DNA from: Methanomassiliicoccaceae archaeon
GTDB taxonomy: Archaea; Thermoplasmatota; Thermoplasmata; Methanomassiliicoccales; Methanomethylophilaceae
Length of the DNA: 5,187 bases
Assembly: GCA_009776625.1 (NCBI GenBank)
Contig: WRNL01000107.1
Coordinates: 1-5,187 of the forward strand
Reading direction: 5' to 3'
This document shows, one piece after another, positions 1 through 5,187 of the stretch (positions within the stretch are counted from its first letter, which is position 1; every line of letters begins with the position of its first letter). The notes under the pieces were generated by a model. That model was not told the DNA's origin. It saw nothing but the letters and a program-made list of their open reading frames with translations, and ran no database searches. Both the position numbers and the translations under genes were made by a program.

Positions 1-864
1 AAACTGGTCGGGCTGAGGCCCGCCGACGAGGAGGGTGTGGCGGCGGCCGTCAGGATACTGGTGCTCAACGGCAGGGACGAGGCCGCGTCGGCTATTGTTG
101 AGAACGCGCTGAGGGCGTTGCCGTCCTCCGTCCCCCTGCTCATAACCAAGAAGGAGCTCTGTTCCGCCAGGGGGGACCAGAGGGCGGTCATAGACGCCTG
201 CCGCGGGATACTGGCGGCGCAGCCCGACAACAGCATGGTCAGGAACGACCTCGCCGAGGCGTACGCCGCGACAGGCGACGTAGGCGCGGCGAGCAGGATG
301 TACCTGGAGATCGGCCCTGCGGCGGACAAGGCCGGGCAGGGGCGCCAGGAAGCCCCAGTGGCGCAGAGGCAGAAGGCGCCGGAGACGATAAAGAGGTACG
401 CGGAGAGGGTGCTGAGGCGCGCATACATATCGAGGCTGTCGCTGAGCGACCCCTCGCTGATAGAGGCGCTTGACATAGACGAGGCCACTGCCAGGGCGAT
501 AATGGCGTACCTGTCGGACATAGCGGAGTACGGGGATATATCCCCCGGGACCCCGGAGTTCGAGAGGATGGAGAAGCTGTCGTTCAACGCGGTGACCAAA
601 GGGAACTGCACCGGCCTGGAGAGCGAGCCGGTCATAACCATACCGTGCGCGTACGTCGCCGGAGGGGCGAAGGACGCGGACGAGGCGAAGCTCCTGGTGG
701 CCTACGTCTACAAGGCGCTCAGCTCCAGGAAGTCGTCCAAGGGGATCACCCCGGAGCTGAGGAAGATGGCGGAGGGGACCAAGAAGGGCACCCCCATCGA
801 CGAGATAATGAGGGCGCACAAGATAGGGGCGTACCAGGCGAAGCAGGTCAGGGACAGCCTCTGA
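1..864 (+). CDS. TPR-repeat protein of unknown function, C-terminal 287 residues (5' end outside window)
   Basis: The reading frame is open from the first base, so the true start is probably upstream. A GTG at 37 is possible, but the purine-rich GAGGAGGG at 28-35 lies only one base before it, too close to act as its ribosome-binding site. Visible residues 1 to about 106 form amphipathic helix pairs typical of tetratricopeptide repeats: alternating Ala/Leu/Tyr helices with turns such as NGRDEA, RGDQRA, QPDNS and TGDVGA. A hydrophilic Gln/Pro-rich linker (about 110-127) follows. The C-terminal region (about 128-287) is a mostly helical domain I do not recognise. It has two isolated cysteines (about 203 and 216), a Lys-rich stretch, and a final segment (PIDEIMRAHKIGAYQAKQV) that reads like a helix-turn-helix. 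TPRs normally mediate protein contacts, so an adaptor or a regulator is plausible, but no function can be assigned. There is no signal peptide or membrane segment in the visible part. Codon use (AGG, ATA) matches the neighbours, and the gene ends in TGA directly against truD. Confidence 0.85.
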   Translation, partial: KLVGLRPADEEGVAAAVRILVLNGRDEAASAIVENALRALPSSVPLLITKKELCSARGDQRAVIDACRGILAAQPDNSMVRNDLAEAYAATGDVGAASRMYLEIGPAADKAGQGRQEAPVAQRQKAPETIKRYAERVLRRAYISRLSLSDPSLIEALDIDEATARAIMAYLSDIAEYGDISPGTPEFERMEKLSFNAVTKGNCTGLESEPVITIPCAYVAGGAKDADEAKLLVAYVYKALSSRKSSKGITPELRKMAEGTKKGTPIDEIMRAHKIGAYQAKQVRDSL

Positions 865-867
865 TCA
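862..867. other. Abutting convergent stop codons forming palindrome TGATCA
   Basis: TGA at 862-864 ends the plus-strand TPR gene. TCA at 865-867 is the TGA of truD on the minus strand. Nothing separates the two genes, so the two mRNAs must overlap at their 3' ends, and any transcription termination signal has to lie within the opposing coding region. I see no strong hairpin or T-run at the junction. Confidence 0.9.
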
Positions 868-2175
868 GTACCTGTCCATCTCGGACTTCATGTACTCCCG
901 CATGAGGCACGTGGCGTAGTTGCCTTTGGTGAGGGAGAAGCTGACCTCGTAGCCGTCGTCGGTCACCCTGTGGGACAGGCCCGACACGGGGCACAGCGCC
1001 TCCCTCCTGCTCCCTTTGGAGCTGCAGTGCGGCAGGCCGGGGACGATGAAGTCCTCCTGGGATATGCCCTCCCCATCGATGACGGACCTCTCTATCTCCC
1101 CCATCTCCCCTGCCGATGCCTCGCTCTCCGAGCCGAACAGGGGCACCGTGACGAACGCCCTCCCGGACCTGACCTGCCTGGCCACGAGGTCTATGTTGCC
1201 CTCCGTCGTCTGTATCGGGTTGTCGTGGAGAGGCACCCTGTCGGCGTCGAGGGGGATGACGACGTCCCCCACGACCGGCATGTTCAACGGGAGCCCCCTC
1301 CCCATGCGCATGCTGAGCATCCTGTTGAAGAGGTACGACTGGTAGGCATGCACGAACATCATCTGGAGGTTCTTGGGGAGCCTCTCGACCGCCCCCTTCC
1401 AGTCGCCCGGGTGGGACGCGATGTGCTCCACCATGACCTTCTCGAACGACAGCGAGTCCGGCATAGCCTTCAGGAGGCGGCCCCAGTCGTCGCTCTCCGA
1501 CAGTGACGCCCTCGCCTCCGAGACCTCCTCGCCCTCCAGCGCGGACAGGTCGGAGACGTAGCCCCGGACGGCGCCCTCTATGTCCCCCCTGACTATGGAC
1601 TCCCCCACCTTGTGCGTTATGGGCCTGACGGCCCCGAACCTCTGGACCCCGAAGTAGTTCGGGAAGCCCCCGGCGGCCGCCACGGCGGAGGAGACGGCAT
1701 CGAGTATCCCAGGGACGGCGTCCCCCCCGGCCTCGCACTCCTTGACCCGTATCACGAAGGAGTTCCCGATCAGGTCCCCGATCCGCACCCCCCGCCTCGC
1801 GGTGTACATGCCGCTCATCTCCACATCCTTCAGGGAGACCCTGCCAATCGAATCCATCGGGCACTCGAAGGACATGAGCTGGGTCGTCACCGCCCTCTTG
1901 TCCTTGGTCCCTGCGAAGCCCACCCTCTCGCGGGATATCCCGATCCCTCTCGAGATCATCCTGACGAGGCGGTTCGTCTCCCAGTTCCTGCTGGTGACAT
2001 CGGCGATGACGAACCTCCCGTCAGGGGCGGCGTCGGGCCTGTCGGAGATCTCCCTGACGACGAAATCCTCAGGCTCCTTCTTGAGGCGCCCCCCGGTCCC
2101 GTCGATGTCGGTGAGGTAGAACGACATGCCGACGTCCGCCTCGGCGGTGCGGCACTCCCTGTATGGGCCGCTCAT
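865..2175 (-). CDS. truD: tRNA pseudouridine synthase TruD (archaeal TruD/Pus7 family), 436 aa
   Basis: TruD-family enzymes isomerise uridine to pseudouridine; the classical site is U13 of tRNA, and eukaryotic Pus7 relatives modify more RNAs. The hallmark catalytic motif is present: FAGTKDKRAVTTQ at residues 87-99, with Asp92 as the expected nucleophile. Other family signatures are the N-terminal KKEPEDFVVREI (32-43), FPNYFGVQRFG (171-181), the helix FVHAYQSYLFNRMLS (274-288) and the C-terminal LTKGNYATCLMREYMK (415-430). The segment between the second and third motifs contains the TRUD-specific insertion. The length of 436 aa is normal for archaeal members, and the protein is complete and presumably cytosolic. 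I chose the ATG at 2175 because it overlaps the rpoL stop codon as ATGA and because residues before FYLTD resemble the N-terminal extension I recall from other archaeal TruD proteins. An internal Met17 (2127) preceded by GAGGCGG at eight bases is a credible alternative start. Cotranscription with rpoL is very likely. The 3' end abuts the convergent TPR gene. Confidence 0.96.
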   Translation of the reverse strand: MSGPYRECRTAEADVGMSFYLTDIDGTGGRLKKEPEDFVVREISDRPDAAPDGRFVIADVTSRNWETNRLVRMISRGIGISRERVGFAGTKDKRAVTTQLMSFECPMDSIGRVSLKDVEMSGMYTARRGVRIGDLIGNSFVIRVKECEAGGDAVPGILDAVSSAVAAAGGFPNYFGVQRFGAVRPITHKVGESIVRGDIEGAVRGYVSDLSALEGEEVSEARASLSESDDWGRLLKAMPDSLSFEKVMVEHIASHPGDWKGAVERLPKNLQMMFVHAYQSYLFNRMLSMRMGRGLPLNMPVVGDVVIPLDADRVPLHDNPIQTTEGNIDLVARQVRSGRAFVTVPLFGSESEASAGEMGEIERSVIDGEGISQEDFIVPGLPHCSSKGSRREALCPVSGLSHRVTDDGYEVSFSLTKGNYATCLMREYMKSEMDRY

Positions 2176-2426
2176 TGCTTTACCGTCGAGAAATAAGCGG
2201 TTATCGCCTTGGAGGCCTTCTTGACCGCGTCCTCCGGCTTCCCTTTGCCGACCTCCACGTGCAGCATGGAGTCGCTGAGCTCGGGGTGGTGGTTGATGTA
2301 CCTCACCATGGCGACATTCTTGTCGTCGCTGAGCATCTTTATCAAAAGCTCTATGATCGTTGGATCCTCGTCGGCGAACCCGAGCGTTATCGTCTTATCT
2401 GTCTTCTCGACGGTATAGACTTCCAT
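2172..2426 (-). CDS. rpoL: DNA-directed RNA polymerase subunit Rpo11 (RpoL), 84 aa
   Basis: Rpo11 is the small archaeal polymerase subunit related to eukaryotic Rpb11 and to part of bacterial alpha. It pairs with Rpo3 to form the platform on which the large subunits assemble. The match is by pattern over the whole protein: an N-terminal strand (MEVYTVEKTDKTITLGF), then ADEDPTIIELLIKML (18-32), which corresponds to the family's EDHTL..LL motif, then VRYINHHPELSDSMLHVEV (41-59), which corresponds to the conserved Y...HPL segment. The final helix (about 64-82, PEDAVKKASKAITAYFSTV) is the dimerisation helix. The usual His of the EDHT motif is Pro22 here, a mild deviation. The length of 84 aa is normal for the family. 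The gene starts at ATG 2426 and its TGA overlaps the truD ATG by four bases. A TATA/BRE-like element about 25 bases upstream suggests a leaderless or nearly leaderless transcript. Confidence 0.93.
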   Translation of the reverse strand: MEVYTVEKTDKTITLGFADEDPTIIELLIKMLSDDKNVAMVRYINHHPELSDSMLHVEVGKGKPEDAVKKASKAITAYFSTVKQ

Positions 2427-2447
2427 GCGTTGCGATTACGGTACGGG

Positions 2448-2462
2448 TAATAAACCTTTCCG
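2448..2462 (-). promoter_or_regulatory. Candidate archaeal promoter (BRE + TATA) of rpoL-truD
   Basis: Read on the minus strand, this stretch is CGGAAAGGTTTATTA: a purine-rich BRE-like GGAAAGG followed by a TATA-like TTTATTA (2454-2448). The centre of the box lies about 25 bases before the rpoL ATG. Archaeal transcription normally starts about 25 bases after the TATA centre, so the mRNA would begin at or next to the start codon. No Shine-Dalgarno sequence precedes the ATG, which fits. This is inferred from position and composition only. Confidence 0.5.
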
Positions 2463-2479
2463 TAAACTGTTCCGGCCGG

Positions 2480-2495
2480 GGGCGCATGAGCGCCC
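2480..2495 (-). terminator. GC stem-loop just after the DUF234 ATPase stop codon
   Basis: GGGCGC and GCGCCC form a perfect 6-bp stem around a four-base loop (2486-2489). The stem starts five bases after the TGA of the upstream ATPase gene. A perfect 8-bp palindrome, CCGGCCGG (2472-2479), abuts it. There is no strong T-run directly after the stem on the minus strand, so it is not a textbook intrinsic terminator. It could stabilise the 3' end of the mRNA or assist termination before the rpoL promoter. The structure is certain as sequence; its role is inferred. Confidence 0.35.
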
Positions 2496-2500
2496 TGGGC

Positions 2501-3883
2501 TCAACCACGCCTTTCCTCAGCACCGTACATCATATCCAGGGTGATCAGCGCGACCCCCTCCGCCTCCCCCCTCTCCTCGAGCCTGTCCGTGAACCCGGAT
2601 CTGGAGAACAGGGCGTAGCGCTTGGCATCGAACCCCTTGACGTAGCCGGCGTTCCCCCTCAGCTCCTCCAGGACGTCCGTGTCGACCTTGCGTTTAGTGA
2701 ACTTGCACTCGGCGAACAGCCCTTCGACACCTCCCCCCCTGCCTACGGTGCCTATGACGTCTATCTCCGCAGTCACGCCCTTGGACGTCGACCCCCACCA
2801 TTTGCCGGTCATTGGGTATCCCAGCCTCTCCCTCACGTATTCCGCGCACATTCCCTCGAACACGCGCCCCATGTAGTCTGGGAACTTTGATTCGAGGTTC
2901 CTCGATGTATCCTCCAGGGACGCTCCGGAGACGGACTGGCCCTGACCGATGACCATCCTATAGAAGAACCGGAAGAGGTTGTCGGATAGGTGGTACCTGC
3001 CCCGTTTGTCGCTTTTCTCGTTCATGGGCGATACTCTTTCGACATAGCCCAGGTCGATCAGGTCCTCGAGTCGTTTCGAGGCCTCTGGAGCGGCGATGCC
3101 CGACCTGTCGGAAATGTCGCTCAGCCTCGACGATCCAGAGGCCATGGCCGTTACGACATCGTTGTATTTCTTCGGGTCGAGGAGCTCCTGGAGGATCAGG
3201 GACTCAGGCTCCGAGGACATCACGGAGCCGTCGGTGAAGAACTCCCTCGCCATTATACTGAACACGTCCTCTTTGCCTGAGAACCTCTCCAGGTACATCG
3301 GCACGCCGCCGACCGCCCCGTACACGCAGGCCCTCTCGTAGCTGTCCCTCCCGGGGAGGAACTCGGCGGACTCCATGAAGCCCATGGGCCTGACATGCAT
3401 CTCGCGTGTCCTCCTCCCGTAGAGCGGGCTCTGGTATCCCAGGACCTGGCGTTTCATAAAGCTCATGCTGGAGCCGCAGAGGATCAGGAAGAGCTTTGTC
3501 CCAGGGGCGGTGTGATCGATGAATATCTGCAACGCGCTGAGTATGTCCTCGTCCGACTCCGCGAAGTACGGGAACTCGTCTATCACCAGCACTAGCCTCT
3601 CGCTGGCATCGTCGGCTATCGCCTTGAACAGTTTGTCAAAGTACAGGATGCCATCGTCTGCGGCGGCACCCATCACGGCCTCGTTGAACAGGCGCATGTT
3701 AAGGCCGCCTTTGGAGCGCACCGCAGTGAAGAAAACGGTGCGTTTGCCCTTCGTGAACTGTTTTATTATCGCCGTCTTCCCGACCCTCCGACGCCCGTAT
3801 ATGGCTACGAACTCGAACCTGTCGCTGGCGTACCATTGCTCCAGCAGCCCCAGCTCGTTCTTCCTGCCTACGAACCTGTCCAT
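2501..3883 (-). CDS. AAA-type archaeal ATPase with C-terminal DUF234 nuclease-like domain, 460 aa
   Basis: This belongs to the archaeal ATPase family (STAND/AAA+ type) whose cellular role is still unclear. It opens with the family signature FVGRKNELGLLEQWY (4-18). Walker A is GRRRVGKT (30-37), Walker B is VLVIDEF (98-104, Asp102/Glu103), and LILCGSS (133-139) is a sensor-like strand. SPLYGRRTREMHVRPMGF (152-169) is another family hallmark. A winged-helix region follows (about 250-285: LSDISDRSGIAAPEASKRLEDLIDLGYVERV). The C-terminal DUF234 region shows a PD-(D/E)XK nuclease-like pattern: Glu343 in VFEGMCAEYV, AEIDVIG with Asp375, and AECKF with Glu392 and Lys394. The reading frame is intact and the length is normal for such proteins. 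The ATG at 3883 has no Shine-Dalgarno; an ATG at 3903 is out of frame. The gene looks slightly less GC-biased than its neighbours and has an unusually AT-rich upstream region. Both suggest an accessory, possibly acquired gene. Whether it cuts DNA, regulates, or acts in defence cannot be told from sequence alone. Confidence 0.92.
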   Translation of the reverse strand: MDRFVGRKNELGLLEQWYASDRFEFVAIYGRRRVGKTAIIKQFTKGKRTVFFTAVRSKGGLNMRLFNEAVMGAAADDGILYFDKLFKAIADDASERLVLVIDEFPYFAESDEDILSALQIFIDHTAPGTKLFLILCGSSMSFMKRQVLGYQSPLYGRRTREMHVRPMGFMESAEFLPGRDSYERACVYGAVGGVPMYLERFSGKEDVFSIMAREFFTDGSVMSSEPESLILQELLDPKKYNDVVTAMASGSSRLSDISDRSGIAAPEASKRLEDLIDLGYVERVSPMNEKSDKRGRYHLSDNLFRFFYRMVIGQGQSVSGASLEDTSRNLESKFPDYMGRVFEGMCAEYVRERLGYPMTGKWWGSTSKGVTAEIDVIGTVGRGGGVEGLFAECKFTKRKVDTDVLEELRGNAGYVKGFDAKRYALFSRSGFTDRLEERGEAEGVALITLDMMYGAEERRG

Positions 3884-3904
3884 GCGGATGGATGGCTGCC
3901 CATG

Positions 3905-3920
3905 TAGATAATGGTTTTTA
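3905..3920 (-). promoter_or_regulatory. Candidate promoter of the DUF234 ATPase gene
   Basis: On the minus strand, AAAAACC (3919-3913) followed by ATTATCTA (3912-3905) resembles a BRE plus a degenerate TATA box. It is centred about 25 bases before the ATG at 3883, the same distance as the rpoL candidate, so a leaderless mRNA is possible. The neighbouring TTAATAAA (3922-3915) is an equally AT-rich alternative and would give a leader of about 10 bases. Because the whole region is AT-rich, many TATA-like matches are expected by chance. Confidence 0.3.
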
Positions 3921-4002
3921 TTAATTTTTAAAAATAGAAATTAATTTGATTAATTTCAAAAATTGAAATTTATTAAATTATTTTCTTCAATAGAAATTTT
4001 TT
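3915..4002. repeat. AT-rich island with three degenerate 22-23 base direct repeats
   Basis: Only 7 of 88 bases are G or C, against GC-rich flanks. Three related units lie at 3920-3942, 3949-3970 and 3977-3998. Each begins ATTA and ends in AAT(A/T)GAAATT; the 10-base ends start at 3933, 3961 and 3989, exactly 28 bases apart. Units two and three match at 17 of 22 positions. Unit two is itself an inverted repeat (AATTTCAA 3952-3959 and TTGAAATT 3963-3970, loop AAA), and unit one contains the perfect palindrome ATTTTTAAAAAT (3924-3935). The island fills most of the spacer between the ligase stop and the ATPase start. It probably serves as U-rich terminator for the ligase, promoter region for the ATPase, and perhaps an operator array. 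I see no coding potential in it. Confidence 0.7.
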
Positions 4003-4041
4003 GTGCTGGATAAGGCGTGCCCGCCCCAACTCATCAGTCCG

Positions 4042-5187
<1,146 letters not shown>

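Noticed and set aside
970..1506. Plus-strand open frames antisense to truD (also 1612-2196)
   Set aside because: They are rich in Pro, Arg, His and Val, have no family resemblance, and come from strong codon bias on the opposite strand.
848..1864. A 338-codon minus-strand open frame overlapping truD
   Set aside because: It lies in another frame of the same strand as truD. Its translation is dominated by Gly, Arg and Pro with no recognisable motif, as expected from an out-of-frame reading of a GC-rich gene, while truD has all its family motifs.
3901..3903. ATG upstream of the ATPase start
   Set aside because: It is 20 bases upstream of the chosen ATG and therefore out of frame with the conserved FVGRKNEL N-terminus.
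3920..3998. The three repeats as a CRISPR array
   Set aside because: The units are degenerate, almost pure A/T, and separated by only about six bases, with no true spacers and no cas genes.
3915..4002. AT island as a replication origin
   Set aside because: The AT-richness and repeats suggested a DNA-unwinding element near a ligase, but I see no ORB-like G-rich origin boxes and no orc1/cdc6 gene. The neighbouring ATPase is DUF234-type and not an initiator.

Overview
The window looks like part of a GC-rich euryarchaeal chromosome. The strongest marker is Rpo11/RpoL, an RNA polymerase subunit of archaeal type. An archaeal-form TruD, an archaeal/eukaryotic-type ATP-dependent DNA ligase and a DUF234-type ATPase agree with it. 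Arginine is written mostly as AGG and isoleucine mostly as ATA, and two genes have TATA/BRE-like elements about 25 bases before their start codons. Thermoplasmata, in particular a Methanomassiliicoccales-like methanogen, is my best guess for the lineage. This rests on codon style and the general look of the proteins and is not proven.

Layout. Bases 1-864 (+) hold the 3' end of a TPR-repeat protein of unknown function. It meets truD (865-2175, -) tail to tail with no spacer: the two stop codons together form the palindrome TGATCA. truD is the second gene of a two-gene minus-strand operon. The first is rpoL/rpo11 (2172-2426, -), and the two overlap by four bases (ATGA). rpoL has a good TATA/BRE candidate placed for a leaderless or nearly leaderless mRNA. 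Upstream of it, 2501-3883 (-) encodes a complete 460-residue AAA-type ATPase with a C-terminal PD-(D/E)XK-like DUF234 region. A short GC hairpin follows its stop codon. Between this gene and the ligase lies a 158-base spacer, most of which is an extremely AT-rich island (about 92% A+T over 88 bases) carrying degenerate repeats. Bases 4042-5187 (-) are the catalytic part of a replicative-type DNA ligase whose N-terminus lies beyond the window.

How it fits together. The ligase (Okazaki fragment joining and repair), Rpo11 (transcription) and TruD (RNA pseudouridylation) are ordinary information-processing genes. The DUF234 ATPase with its AT-rich, repeat-bearing upstream region is the one accessory-looking element and may have been inserted between housekeeping genes. 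I see no clear multi-gene defence, CRISPR or mobile system. The best leads are the AT island with its 28-base periodic repeats, the orphan ATPase, and the unidentified C-terminal domain of the TPR protein.
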